Shown here piece by piece: positions 16,321-27,354 of a DNA stretch of 64,000 bases. The stretch lies in NCBI RefSeq assembly GCF_001439695.1, contig NZ_JYLL01000002.1, forward strand, positions 62,001-126,000. Reading direction: 5' to 3'. A program made the translations under genes and the position numbers. The DNA is from Pseudomonas veronii (GTDB lineage: Bacteria; Pseudomonadota; Gammaproteobacteria; Pseudomonadales; Pseudomonadaceae). Below the pieces are notes generated by a model, which was not told where the DNA came from, ran no database searches, and saw only the letters and a list, made by a program, of their open reading frames with translations. How positions within the stretch are numbered: position 1 is the first letter of the stretch; each line of letters starts with the position of its first letter.

Positions 16321-17811
16321 GTGTACGCTGATTCTCCGACAACGATGGCCGCCCATCGGCTGTGCCGCTGGCTGTTTTACGCGGTGTTGATGCTGGGCTG
16401 TGCGTCTGCCCGGGGTGAGACTTACCAGGCGCGGGACGAAAGCCTGCACACGTTTTTCAGCGCGTTGTCGCTGCCTCTCGGCCTGCCGGTCGTTGTCAGC
16501 CGGGCGGCGGCTCGGCAACGCGTAGACGGAACCTACGATTTCAGCCGGGCACAGCAGGTGCTGGAGGCGGTAGCCGAGCAGCATCACCTGATCTGGTACA
16601 GCGACGGGCAGGTGCTCTACCTCTACGCAGCAGATGAAGCGAAGAGCTCGGCGGTGACGCTGCGGCATATTTCCGTCTCAAGGCTGCGCGAGTTCATGCG
16701 TCGCTCGGGGCTCGATGAGTCCCGCTACCCGCTGCGGGAGAGCGGGGGCCGGATGTTCTATGTGTCCGGGCCGGCGAACTATGTCGACCAGGTGCTGCAC
16801 CTTACGCAATTGATGGACCGCCAGCGGGCCGCGCTCCGTGTGGGCCAGCAGGCGTTTGGCGTGGTGCAGGTGCTCAATACCCATGTGGCGGACCGCGAGT
16901 ACGTCATGGGCGAGGAAAAGGTCAATGTGCCGGGCATGGCGTCGCTGATCGAGACCGTGCTTTCCCGCGAACAACAGGCGCCCGCGCAACGGCCGCCCGG
17001 CTTGCTGGCCGACAAGAGCCTGGCCGTGATTCCTTACCCGGATACCAACAGCCTGCTGATCAAGGGCAAGCCTGCCCAGGTGCGTTTTATCGAGCAATTG
17101 GTGGCGGAGCTGGATGTGCCCAAGCGCGCGATCGAGGTTTCGCTGTGGCTGGTGGATGTGGACCGTGACGAACTGAAGAAAATCGACCAGGCCTGGGCCG
17201 AGGAAACCCACACATCAACTTCGGCGACCCGGGTGCTGGAGCCGTTGGAGGACAATCGCCTGATGGCGCAGATCGCCGTGCTGGAGCGACGACGGCGCGC
17301 GCGGGTGGTGACACTGCCGGTGATTCTCACCCAGGAGAACGTTCCTGCGGTGTTCCAGGATAACCACACACTCTACGTGCCGGGGCCCGCCGCCGCTCGC
17401 ACCGACTGGAAACCCATACGCTATGGCACCCAGGTCAGCGCGTTGCCGCGGTTTGCCGAGGCGAACGAGATCGAGATGCTGCTGAGCCTTGAGGATGACC
17501 GCCAGATGGGCGAGGCGGGGCGGCGTCAGAAAATGACCGCAGTCGGGCGGGTCAGCGTCAGCAGTGTCGTTCGGATGCCACAGGGGAAACGCCTGTGGTT
17601 GGGCGGGTTTCGCCGGGATGTTGATGCGCAGGGGCGTGCCACTGCGCCTGGCCAGCGTGCCGAAGTACGGCTGTTTGTGATTCAGGCCCGGGCCGTGGGC
17701 AACGAGCTCAAGACCCTGGATGGCACCGTCGGGCCGCCACCGCTGACTCAGCCGCAATACGAACGGGTGCACCGTGCGTTTGCGCGGTCGATTCGCGATG
17801 TCGATCAATGA
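16321..17811 (+). CDS. Type III secretion outer-membrane secretin (InvG/SctC-like), lacking the gate motif
   Basis: About 496 residues, resembling SPI-1 InvG in order: signal peptide (hydrophobic LFYAVLMLGC before ETYQ), N0 domain (ESLHTFFSALSLPLGLPVVVS), N1 domain ending FYVSGPANYVDQVLHLTQLMD, N3 domain with VIPYPDTNSLLIKGKPAQVRFIEQLV, then the secretin domain (LTQENVPAVFQDN, RYGTQVSALPRF). Near the C terminus LWLGGFRRDVDAQGRAT runs straight into EVRLFVIQARAV, so the usual VPxLGxIPxxGxLF gate signature is missing. GTG 16321 has AGGA nine bases upstream; ATGs at 16294 and 16345 are alternatives. Function as a channel is doubtful. A type II secretin is less likely. Confidence 0.8.
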   Translation: MYADSPTTMAAHRLCRWLFYAVLMLGCASARGETYQARDESLHTFFSALSLPLGLPVVVSRAAARQRVDGTYDFSRAQQVLEAVAEQHHLIWYSDGQVLYLYAADEAKSSAVTLRHISVSRLREFMRRSGLDESRYPLRESGGRMFYVSGPANYVDQVLHLTQLMDRQRAALRVGQQAFGVVQVLNTHVADREYVMGEEKVNVPGMASLIETVLSREQQAPAQRPPGLLADKSLAVIPYPDTNSLLIKGKPAQVRFIEQLVAELDVPKRAIEVSLWLVDVDRDELKKIDQAWAEETHTSTSATRVLEPLEDNRLMAQIAVLERRRRARVVTLPVILTQENVPAVFQDNHTLYVPGPAAARTDWKPIRYGTQVSALPRFAEANEIEMLLSLEDDRQMGEAGRRQKMTAVGRVSVSSVVRMPQGKRLWLGGFRRDVDAQGRATAPGQRAEVRLFVIQARAVGNELKTLDGTVGPPPLTQPQYERVHRAFARSIRDVDQ

Positions 17812-17825
17812 GGTAGGCGCTCGTC

Positions 17826-18041
17826 ATGCATCTGGAAATTCTTTTGCAGGAACAACTGATCACGCGCAAGCGGCTGGCGTTGTTTGCACCGGGGAAAGTG
17901 CTGCCGCTGGCACCGGAGGTCATCCATTGCGTGGAAGTGCGCGTCAACGGTCAGTTACTGGCTCTGGGCGAGCTGGTGCAGTTGGAAGACCGCCTGGGGG
18001 TTGAGCTGCTTGAGGTCTACCAGGAGTGGGTATCGCCTTAG
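17826..18041 (+). CDS. Stand-alone SctQ/SpoA C-terminal domain protein
   Basis: A 71-residue protein ending in a SpoA (FliN/SctQ C-terminal) domain: VEVRVNGQLLALGELVQLEDRLGVELLEVY matches the FliN/SpaO pattern of an NG turn, a GE..VQLED strand and a final GVxxxE strand. In type III systems this domain builds the cytoplasmic sorting platform. Full-length SctQ is about 300 residues, though SpaO also yields a short C-terminal product from an internal start. The Shine-Dalgarno GAGGTAGG overlaps the secretin stop, so both are one transcript. No flagellar or other type III genes are near. Probably a remnant. Confidence 0.6.
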   Translation: MHLEILLQEQLITRKRLALFAPGKVLPLAPEVIHCVEVRVNGQLLALGELVQLEDRLGVELLEVYQEWVSP

Positions 18042-18079
18042 TTATCAGTTCCAGTGAGATTTCTTACAAGGCGATTCCG

Positions 18080-18104
18080 GAAAGCCCTGCTGATATGGGC
18101 TTTC
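18080..18104 (+). terminator. Stem-loop after the SctQ-like gene
   Basis: GAAAGCCC and GGGCTTTC form an 8-bp stem with a 9-base loop, followed 20 bases later by a run of seven T (18127-18133). It could end the secretin transcript, but the T-run is not adjacent to the stem. Confidence 0.4.
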
Positions 18105-18209
18105 TCCTAGGGTGGCTCGGGGAGGCTTTTTTTATAGTCGTGCAGTCGGCGTATGCGCCATTTCTGGAAATCAGGATTTCAATGTCAGTGGTTGGATGCA
18201 GAGGTGTGT

Positions 18210-18587
18210 ATGGCCGTGGTGAATGATGGAGGGATGACGATTTCCCTGGTCTTTGGCCGCTGGACCCTGCATGGCGATGGACGCTTGACCGGCGAGGACG
18301 CGGATATCCAGTTGCCGCCCAAGGAATGGCAAGTGCTGCGCTTGTTGTTGGTGTCCGGTGGTGCGCTGATGACCAAAGACTGTTTGCTTGAAATGGCTTG
18401 GCGCCAGGGGGAGGTGTCGGAGGAATCGCTGACACGCTGCATTTATTCGTTGCGTAAACATCTGCGCGCCGACAAAGGGTTTATCAAGACGATCTATGGC
18501 AGGGGCTATCGCTTTACATGCCCGGTGCGGCCAGCCGAGCGCGCCTCGTTGCAGCCCATCGATGTTTGTTCGGCCTGTGGCAGGTAG
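18210..18587 (+). CDS. HilA-like winged-helix DNA-binding protein (N-terminal domain only)
   Basis: A 125-residue protein consisting of little more than an OmpR/PhoB-type winged helix. The order FGRWTLHGDGRL, LPPKEWQVLRLLL, LLEMAW, EESLTRCIYSLRKHL and IYGRGYRF is very close to the N terminus of HilA, the SPI-1 master activator (about 553 residues). The C-terminal ATPase/TPR-like part of HilA is absent; the tail RPAERASLQPIDVCSACGR has no recognisable fold. ATG 18210 has GAGGTG in place. The next gene is IagB-like, as hilA-iagB are paired in SPI-1. It may be a truncated relic or a reduced regulator. Confidence 0.72.
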   Translation: MAVVNDGGMTISLVFGRWTLHGDGRLTGEDADIQLPPKEWQVLRLLLVSGGALMTKDCLLEMAWRQGEVSEESLTRCIYSLRKHLRADKGFIKTIYGRGYRFTCPVRPAERASLQPIDVCSACGR

Positions 18588-18594
18588 CCCCGGG

Positions 18595-19056
18595 ATGCGC
18601 AATGCGTGGCGCAAGGGCCTGTTGCTGGTGGTGCTGATGGGCAGCAATAAGGCGCTGGCGTATTGTTGGGATGAGGTGGCCACTCGCTACGATCTTGAGC
18701 CGGAATTGCTGCAAGCCATTGCTGCCGTAGAGTCGGGTTACCGTGCGGGCGCGATGAATTACAACAATCGCAACGGCACCCGCGATATCGGCCTGATGCA
18801 GATCAACAGCATTCACTTGCCCCGCTTGCTCAAACTAGGCATCACCGAAGACCGGCTGTTGAGTGAGCCGTGCCTGTCAATAGAGGTCGGGGCCTCGATT
18901 CTTGCCGAGTTCGTTCAGCGCTTCGGCTATAACTGGACGGCCATCGGCGCCTATAACGCAGGCCCGGGGCCTGGTCCACAGCGTGAGGCGTTGCGCTTGC
19001 AGTACGCACAGAAGGTCTGGGCCCGTTACGAAGCGTTGGTCGCGCATCGCTACTGA
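18595..19056 (+). CDS. IagB-like lytic transglycosylase (type III secretion associated)
   Basis: A 153-residue periplasmic SLT-domain lytic transglycosylase that opens peptidoglycan for assembly of a secretion apparatus. It has a signal peptide ([22 protein letters not shown]), the catalytic Glu in [28 protein letters not shown], and the AYNAG motif near the C terminus. Length and pattern, including the paired Cys in YCWD and EPCLS, match IagB/IpgF. It starts 7 bases after the HilA-like stop. Domain and length are intact, so it may still be active even if the rest of the locus has decayed. Confidence 0.85.
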   Translation: MRNAWRKGLLLVVLMGSNKALAYCWDEVATRYDLEPELLQAIAAVESGYRAGAMNYNNRNGTRDIGLMQINSIHLPRLLKLGITEDRLLSEPCLSIEVGASILAEFVQRFGYNWTAIGAYNAGPGPGPQREALRLQYAQKVWARYEALVAHRY

Positions 19057-19142
19057 CGATTGGGCGGCACGCCTCGCACGCAGGCCGCCAGCCCGGCTAT
19101 AATCGCCGCCACTTATCGCCGCCATCCGAGTCTAGCCCGCCC

Positions 19143-20171
19143 ATGTATACCCTGGCCCGCCAGCTGTTGTTCAAACTCTCCCCGGAGACTTCCCATGATC
19201 TGTCCCTGGACCTGATCGGTGCCGGTGGCCGCCTGGGGCTCAATGGCCTGGTATGCAAGGCACCGGCGAAAATGCCGGTTTCGGTGATGGGGCTCGACTT
19301 TCCCAACCCGGTCGGGCTGGCTGCCGGCCTGGACAAGAACGGTACGGCCATCGATGGCTTTGCGCAGTTGGGTTTCGGTTTCGTCGAAATCGGCACCGTG
19401 ACCCCGCGCCCTCAACCGGGCAACCCCAAGCCGCGCATCTTTCGCCTGCCGGAGGCCGAGGCGATCATCAACCGCATGGGCTTCAACAACCTCGGTGTCG
19501 ATCACCTGCTGTCGCGGGTCCAGGCGGCGAAGTACAAGGGCGTCCTCGGGATCAACATCGGCAAGAATTTCGATACGCCGGTGGAGCGCGCGGTGGATGA
19601 CTACCTGATCTGCCTGGACAAGGTCTACGCCCACGCCAGCTACGTCACGGTGAACGTCAGCTCGCCCAACACCCCGGGCCTGCGTAGCCTGCAGTTCGGT
19701 GACTCCCTCAAGCAATTGCTCGAAGCCTTGCGCCTGCGCCAGGAAGACCTCGCCGTGCGCCATGGCAAGCGTGTGCCGTTGGCGATCAAGATCGCCCCGG
19801 ACATGACGGATGAAGAAACCGTGCTGGTCGCCCAGGCCCTGGTGGAGTCAGGCATGGATGCGGTGATTGCCACCAACACCACCCTCAGCCGTGTCGGCGT
19901 TGAAGGCCTGGCCCATGGCGACGAGGCGGGCGGCTTGTCGGGCGCTCCAGTGCGTGACAAGAGCACGCACATCGTCAAGGTGCTGGCCGCCGAGCTGGCC
20001 GGGCGTTTGCCGATCATCGCGGTCGGCGGTATCACCGAAGGCAAGCACGCGGCCGAGAAGATCGCCGCTGGTGCGAGCCTGGTGCAGCTGTATTCCGGCT
20101 TTATCTACAAAGGCCCGGCGCTGATTCGCGAGGCGGTGGACGCGATCGCGGCATTGCCCAAAAAGGCCTGA
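19143..20171 (+). CDS. pyrD: Dihydroorotate dehydrogenase (quinone), class 2
   Basis: FMN enzyme of the inner membrane that oxidises dihydroorotate to orotate with quinone as acceptor, the fourth step of pyrimidine synthesis. The 342-residue protein starts [19 protein letters not shown], the membrane-associating helix of class 2 enzymes. It has [13 protein letters not shown], the catalytic-Ser region [14 protein letters not shown], and the FMN phosphate loop [20 protein letters not shown]. Length is normal for the class. Downstream lies rmf in the opposite direction, separated by a strong stem-loop. Confidence 0.97.
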   Translation: MYTLARQLLFKLSPETSHDLSLDLIGAGGRLGLNGLVCKAPAKMPVSVMGLDFPNPVGLAAGLDKNGTAIDGFAQLGFGFVEIGTVTPRPQPGNPKPRIFRLPEAEAIINRMGFNNLGVDHLLSRVQAAKYKGVLGINIGKNFDTPVERAVDDYLICLDKVYAHASYVTVNVSSPNTPGLRSLQFGDSLKQLLEALRLRQEDLAVRHGKRVPLAIKIAPDMTDEETVLVAQALVESGMDAVIATNTTLSRVGVEGLAHGDEAGGLSGAPVRDKSTHIVKVLAAELAGRLPIIAVGGITEGKHAAEKIAAGASLVQLYSGFIYKGPALIREAVDAIAALPKKA

Positions 20172-20180
20172 CACACGCCC

Positions 20181-20208
20181 AATAAAAAGGGCTCCTCAAG
20201 AGGAGCCC
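20181..20208 (-). terminator. Terminator of rmf (minus strand)
   Basis: GGGCTCCTC and GAGGAGCCC form a 9-bp perfect stem with a 2-base loop; on the minus strand it is followed by TTTTTATT. It lies about 90 bases beyond the rmf stop and just after pyrD, so it may also mark the end of pyrD mRNA. Confidence 0.85.
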
Positions 20209-20295
20209 CTGGGCCGAAGCCCGCCGCCTGGATAGGGCGTGCGTGGTTAAGTCGTTAGCTATATTCGTGCTGGTGTCGGAATTGAATGCCCTTGA

Positions 20296-20511
20296 TTAGC
20301 CGACCGCGTGAAGTTCGTTGAGTCTGTGGATGCCCGCAGTGCCTGTCATACCGTCCCAGTTGTCGCCGCGTCCTTCTCGCCAGCCGTTGATCCAGGCTTG
20401 GCGTACCGACGGTAGAGTAAATGGGCAAAGCTCACGGGATTTGCCATGAACGCCGTATTGATATCCGCGTAAAAATGCTCTTTCCAACGGATCACGCTTA
20501 AGTCTTCTCAT
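20296..20511 (-). CDS. rmf: Ribosome modulation factor
   Basis: A 71-residue basic protein that dimerises 70S ribosomes into inactive 100S particles in stationary phase. The sequence MRRLKRDPLERAFLRGYQYG ... CPFTLPSVRQAWINGWREGRGDNWDG is typical of RMF. The ATG is preceded by GAGGG at a usable distance. This AGGG can pair with CCCT directly before the start codon (20512-20524), which might hide the ribosome site. It is a single-gene unit with its own terminator. Confidence 0.95.
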   Translation of the reverse strand: MRRLKRDPLERAFLRGYQYGVHGKSRELCPFTLPSVRQAWINGWREGRGDNWDGMTGTAGIHRLNELHAVG

Positions 20512-21041
20512 AGGGTGTTTCCCTCACTTGTTGACTGTCTTGATATCCTTCGGCCTCGTCTGAGGCCGGGCAGAGTTTTTCTGCCGTTGGTGCGGCCCGC
20601 TGCCGGCGTGGCGAGCCAATGTGCCAGCGTCGTTGTGGCGCTGACCTGTGTTGAGTTCTAACCAATAGGTCACATGGATTCAATGATCGTTTTGTCATAA
20701 GCACGTAACAATAACGATGTTATAGCCATAAGCTGGGATGGCTTTTCGCCCCTTTTATTGGGCAAAGCCGGCTATGATGTGCCTTACGAAGAGAATGGCT
20801 TAATCCCTTGCTGAAAAAGCCCGCCCGTTGCAGTCGGTTATTATTCGACGAAGGGTCTGAATATTTCTTTTTGTTGCATAACTTATCTCTCTGCCCCGTC
20901 AATCAAGGCCCACAGGCCCGCCAGACGGGGTGGGACGGCACATTCGTGCCACGCGGGCACTCTTCAAGAAAAGTGCTTGATTGAAAACCGAGCCGGCGAT
21001 GCGTCGCCCGTTCATTTATTGCTGAAAAGCCTGGATTGCCC
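20512..21041. other. 530-bp non-coding stretch between rmf and rlmKL
   Basis: It holds the rmf leader and promoter and the rlmKL promoter. Within the rmf leader, CGGCCTC and GAGGCCG (20551-20568) form a 7-bp stem with a 4-base loop. On the minus strand it is followed by AAGGAT. The part from about 20650 to 20900 is AT-rich relative to its surroundings. The short reading frames here lack credible ribosome sites and family features, so none is called. Confidence 0.6.
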
Positions 21042-23312
<2,271 letters not shown>

Positions 23313-23326
23313 TTGCTCCACTCATC

Positions 23327-23365
23327 AGCCGCAAGCCTGGAATTATCCGGTCTTGCGGCTTTTTT
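23327..23365 (+). terminator. Rho-independent terminator after rlmKL
   Basis: AGCCGCAAG pairs with CTTGCGGCT (9 bp) and is followed by a T-run. Confidence 0.88.
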
Positions 23366-23451
23366 ACGCTGGTCAAACGGAGGGCCGCTCGCTATAACTA
23401 AATGTCCGGCCAAAGTGATCCCCCCACACGCTGGCGTTGTGAGTGTTGCCT

Positions 23452-25836
23452 ATGCCGTTGCAAGCCGTTCGCCCGAAGATCCTAGGTTTTATCAATGAGC
23501 AGGTATCGGCTTGGTTGATGGCATTGGTGGTGTTTCTGGGCGGTAGCGCTTTGACGATCATCGTCGCCTGGGCGACATCCGATCTCTATCAACAGCAGGG
23601 GCGCCAGCGTTTCCAGCTGTTGGTCAATGAGCGATTCACCCGTCTGCAGGAGCGTTTCGAGGACCAGGAGCAACGCCTGACCAGCCTGCAACGCTTCTTC
23701 GTCAATTCCAATGATGTGTCCCGCGACGAGTTCGACGGTTTTGCCCAGCCTTTGCTGCTGCGTTCCCGGGCCTATGCCTGGGCGCCGCGGGTTATGCGTG
23801 ATCAGCGCGCTCAGTTTGAACAGGACGTATCGCGCCAGCGCGGTCTGCCGTTCAGCATACGGGAACTGAATTCACGCGGTGAGTTGGCCCCGGCGGTGGA
23901 GCGCGATGAATACGTGCCGGTCCTGTACAGCCAGACCCGAAGCCTGCTCGGTTCGCCGCTGGGCTTTGACCTGCTGGCCCAGCCACTGCGGCGCTCGACC
24001 CTGGAGCGCGCACAAGCGAGCGGCAAGCTGGCCGTGTCCCAGCCCATGCAGTTGGTGGGGGTGGAACCGGCCTATGCCACCGGCGTGTTATTGGTCGCGC
24101 CGGTCATCTCCCCGGGCGGAACGGAACCCTACGGCTTTGTGATGGCCGTGATCAGCATGCGCCAGTTGATGGCCGACGGCTTGCCCAAGTCGGATCGCGA
24201 TAATCTGGTGACGCAGATCGTCGACACTTCCGACCAGCAAGGGCGCCTGTTGTACGAATCCAGCAATGCCCTGGCCAACAGCGATCTGGTCGCCGCGCGT
24301 CGCCTCACCCTCGGCGATCATGTCTACGCCCTGAACCTGCGCCCCAGCCAGGTGTTCGAACAGGGCAACGGCTCGTCGTTGGTCCCGATCCTGGCCGTGG
24401 GCGGGCTCTTCAGCCTGTTGCTCAGTGTCTTGCTCTATATGTTGGTCAGCCAGCGTCAGCGCGCCTTGAAACTGGTGGAGCAGCGTACCGTGCAGCTACG
24501 CCTGCGCGAGCAGGAACTGCGCAGCGCCCATGGCCAGTTACGCAGTGTGCTGAACGCCGCGACGCAGGTTGCGATCATTGCCACCGACTTGCACGGCGTG
24601 ATCAACACCTTCAACGCCGGTGCCGAGCAGATGCTGGGGTTCAAGGCCGAGCACATACTCGGCCGCTCGACCCTGGAGAGCCTGCATGTGGCGGCGGAGC
24701 TGGATGTGCGTGCGGCGAGTCTGAGCATTGCATTGGGCCGGCGAATCCCGCCGAGCCAGGCGATGCTGGTGGAGAGCCCGGGCAGCCCGCACGAGGCGCG
24801 CGAGTGGACCTTGGTGCGCGAGGATGGCAGCCGTTTGACGGTGAATATGTTGGGCACCGTGTTGCTGGATGACCATGGCTTATGGGTCGGGCACCTGGCG
24901 ATGTACCTGGATGTCACCGAGCAAAAACGCGCCTACGAGGCCCTGGCCGTGCGCGACCGTCTGCTGAAAAAACTCAGCGCCCATGTCCCGGGCGGGATCT
25001 TCCAATTCACTCTGGAACCCCAGGACAAGTGGCGGTTTGTCTACGCCAGTGATGGCATGCGCGATATCTATGAGATCGACACAGGGGTGCTGCAACGGGA
25101 TGCAACGCAGGTCTTGGAGCGCATCCACCCGCTGGACGTCGAGCGGGTGCGTGCGTCGATCCGCTTATCCGCGTTGCAATTGAGCCACTGGCGCGAAGAG
25201 TACCGCGTGCAACTGCCGCAACGGGGCCTGCGCTGGATTCGCGGTGAGGCCACGCCGGAAGAACTGCCGGGCGGCGGTACGCTGTGGCACGGCTATGTGT
25301 CGGACATTTCCGATCTCAAGCGCGTGGAAGAAGAACTGCGCGCGCTGTCCATCACCGATGCCCTCACTGGGATCCATAACCGTCGGTATTTCCAGGATCG
25401 TCTCAAGGCTGAGATGGTCCGCCTCAATCGCACCTCGGGGGCGTTGTCGGTGATCATGCTGGATATCGATCACTTCAAGCGTATCAACGACCAGTACGGC
25501 CATGCGGTCGGCGACGGGGTGTTGCAGGAACTGTGCAAGCGCATCAGCCAGCGTCTGCGCCGCACCGATGTGTTCTGTCGCCTGGGTGGCGAGGAGTTCA
25601 TGGTGTTATGCCCCAACACCGACGGCGCCCAGGCCTACGGTTTGGCGATGGAGCTATGGCGGGCGCTGCGCGATGCGCCGATGGGGACGGTGGGAGTCGT
25701 CACCGCCAGCTTCGGGGTGGCCAGTTGGCGGGTCGATGAGGGGATCGACGGGTTACTGCTGCGCGCGGATTCGGCGGTGTACGTGGCCAAGCAGGCGGGC
25801 AGGGATCGAGTCGAAGCGGAACGCTTGCCGGTGTGA
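23452..25836 (+). CDS. Membrane diguanylate cyclase with CHASE, two PAS and GGDEF domains
   Basis: A 794-residue signalling protein. A first membrane helix (about 20-42) and a second (about 303-325) enclose a periplasmic CHASE sensor domain (FVNSNDVSRDEF, YVPVLYSQTRSLLG). Two PAS domains follow (about 365-485 and 505-620), then a GGDEF domain. The active site is GGEEF and the inhibitory I-site RxxD is intact (RRTDVFCRLGGEEF), so it should make c-di-GMP and be product-inhibited. No EAL domain is present. ATG 23452 was chosen over GTG 23443 because it lies closer to the hydrophobic segment with a GAG nearby; either is possible. The ligand is unknown. Confidence 0.92.
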   Translation: MPLQAVRPKILGFINEQVSAWLMALVVFLGGSALTIIVAWATSDLYQQQGRQRFQLLVNERFTRLQERFEDQEQRLTSLQRFFVNSNDVSRDEFDGFAQPLLLRSRAYAWAPRVMRDQRAQFEQDVSRQRGLPFSIRELNSRGELAPAVERDEYVPVLYSQTRSLLGSPLGFDLLAQPLRRSTLERAQASGKLAVSQPMQLVGVEPAYATGVLLVAPVISPGGTEPYGFVMAVISMRQLMADGLPKSDRDNLVTQIVDTSDQQGRLLYESSNALANSDLVAARRLTLGDHVYALNLRPSQVFEQGNGSSLVPILAVGGLFSLLLSVLLYMLVSQRQRALKLVEQRTVQLRLREQELRSAHGQLRSVLNAATQVAIIATDLHGVINTFNAGAEQMLGFKAEHILGRSTLESLHVAAELDVRAASLSIALGRRIPPSQAMLVESPGSPHEAREWTLVREDGSRLTVNMLGTVLLDDHGLWVGHLAMYLDVTEQKRAYEALAVRDRLLKKLSAHVPGGIFQFTLEPQDKWRFVYASDGMRDIYEIDTGVLQRDATQVLERIHPLDVERVRASIRLSALQLSHWREEYRVQLPQRGLRWIRGEATPEELPGGGTLWHGYVSDISDLKRVEEELRALSITDALTGIHNRRYFQDRLKAEMVRLNRTSGALSVIMLDIDHFKRINDQYGHAVGDGVLQELCKRISQRLRRTDVFCRLGGEEFMVLCPNTDGAQAYGLAMELWRALRDAPMGTVGVVTASFGVASWRVDEGIDGLLLRADSAVYVAKQAGRDRVEAERLPV

Positions 25837-25850
25837 ATGTCGACGTCGTA

Positions 25851-25886
25851 CACAACCTGTGGGCGCGGGTTTGCCCACAGGTTGTG
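25851..25886. repeat. Perfect 14-bp palindrome between convergent genes
   Basis: CACAACCTGTGGGC and GCCCACAGGTTGTG surround an 8-base loop. It lies between two convergent stop codons and probably acts as a bidirectional transcription end. Its core resembles the local REP family (CTGTGGGCGCGGG). Confidence 0.75.
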
Positions 25887-25893
25887 GCGGTGT

Positions 25894-27354
25894 CTAGAGG
25901 ACTGGCGCCGCTGCCGCCAGCTTTGGCTGGCGGTACAGGTCCAGCAGCACCTGGTCGAGCACCGACGACGCACCCCACGGCTTCGGATCGTTGAGGATCG
26001 CCACCACCACCCAGGTATTGCCGTTGTTGTCGCGGCTGAACCCGGCGATGGCGCGCACGGTGTTCAAGGTACCGGTCTTGACGTGGGCTTCACCGCGCAT
26101 GGCGGTGGTCTTCAGGCGTTTACGCATGGTGCCGTCGGTGCCGGCGATTGGCATCGAGCTGATGTATTCCGCGGCGTAGGGGCTTCTCCACGCGGCTTGC
26201 AACATGGCCGCCATCTCACGCGCGCTGACGCGTTCGGCACGGGACAGGCCCGAACCGTTCTCCATCACCAGGTGCGGTGAGGTGATGCCTTTTTTCGCCA
26301 GCCACTGGCGTACCACGCGTTGCGCGGCCTTGGCATCGTCGCCGTCGGCGTCGTTGCGGAACTGCGCGCCCAGGCTCAGGAACAACTGCTGGGCCATGGT
26401 GTTGTTACTGTATTTGTTGATGTCGCGGATGATTTCCGCCAGGTCCGGCGAGAAGGCCCGCGCCAGTACCTTGGCGTCCTTGGGCACCGGTGCCTGGATG
26501 TCACGGCCCTGGATGGTGCCGCCCAACTCCTGCCAGATCGCCCGCACGGCGCCGGCGGTGTACGTGGCGTGGTCGAGCAACGACAAGTAGGTCTGCGAGC
26601 TGCAGCCATCGCCCAACTGGCCGCTGACGGTCACGGTGATGCTGCCATCCGCCGCCGTCACCGGGTTGTAGCGCACGTCGCCGGTACATTGCTTGGCGTT
26701 GGACGCCTTGACCTGATTGTCGATGCGAATGCTGGCGATCGGCGGCTCGACCGACACGATCACGCGTCCCGAATCGTTGCGGGTCACGAAGCGCAGGGCC
26801 TTGAGGTTGACCAGCAAGGCATCGGGCTTGACCAGGAACGGTTTGTTCTCGTCATTGCCGTCGTCATTGAACTCCGGCAGTTGCGGCGGGATAAAGAAGC
26901 TACGGTCCAGCACCAGATCGCCGGTGACTTGCTGCACGCCATTGGCCCGCAGGTCGCGCATCAGCAGCCAGAGTTTTTCCATGTTCAGCTTGGGATCGCC
27001 GCCGCCCTTGAGGTACAGGTTGCCGCGCAATACACCACCGCTGAGGGTGCCGTCGGTGTAGAACTCGGTCTTCCACTGGTGGTTGGGGCCGAGCATTTCC
27101 AGGGCTGCGTAGGTGGTGACCAGCTTCATGGTGGAGGCCGGGTTCACCGAGACGTCGGCATTGAAGACGGTGGGGGTGCCGGGGCCGTTCAACGGCAGCA
27201 TCACCAGGGACAATGCGGTGTTCTGCAACTTGGCCTTCTGCAGGGCCTGTGCAACGTTGGGTGGCAGGGTGTTATTGATCGGGGCGGCGGTGGCGGAAAA
27301 AGCCAGCGGCAGGAGAACGCCGGCAAGGAGCAATGGACGCAAAGATTTGATCAT
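25894..27354 (-). CDS. dacB: D-alanyl-D-alanine carboxypeptidase/endopeptidase PBP4
   Basis: A 486-residue periplasmic class C penicillin-binding protein that trims or cuts peptidoglycan cross-links. It has a signal peptide (MIKSLRPLLLAGVLLPLAFSATA) and the three active-site motifs SxxK (STMK in NPASTMKLVTTYAALE), SxN (SNN in NKYSNNTMAQQL) and KTG (HVKTGTLNTV). Length fits PBP4. The ATG at 27354 gives the best signal peptide although its ribosome site is weak. In pseudomonads loss of dacB triggers AmpC induction through CreBC, which is family knowledge only. Confidence 0.94.
   Translation of the reverse strand: MIKSLRPLLLAGVLLPLAFSATAAPINNTLPPNVAQALQKAKLQNTALSLVMLPLNGPGTPTVFNADVSVNPASTMKLVTTYAALEMLGPNHQWKTEFYTDGTLSGGVLRGNLYLKGGGDPKLNMEKLWLLMRDLRANGVQQVTGDLVLDRSFFIPPQLPEFNDDGNDENKPFLVKPDALLVNLKALRFVTRNDSGRVIVSVEPPIASIRIDNQVKASNAKQCTGDVRYNPVTAADGSITVTVSGQLGDGCSSQTYLSLLDHATYTAGAVRAIWQELGGTIQGRDIQAPVPKDAKVLARAFSPDLAEIIRDINKYSNNTMAQQLFLSLGAQFRNDADGDDAKAAQRVVRQWLAKKGITSPHLVMENGSGLSRAERVSAREMAAMLQAAWRSPYAAEYISSMPIAGTDGTMRKRLKTTAMRGEAHVKTGTLNTVRAIAGFSRDNNGNTWVVVAILNDPKPWGASSVLDQVLLDLYRQPKLAAAAPVL

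Noticed and set aside
20498..20902. Small minus-strand reading frames upstream of rmf
   Set aside because: They lack ribosome sites and lie over the rmf leader; no family features.
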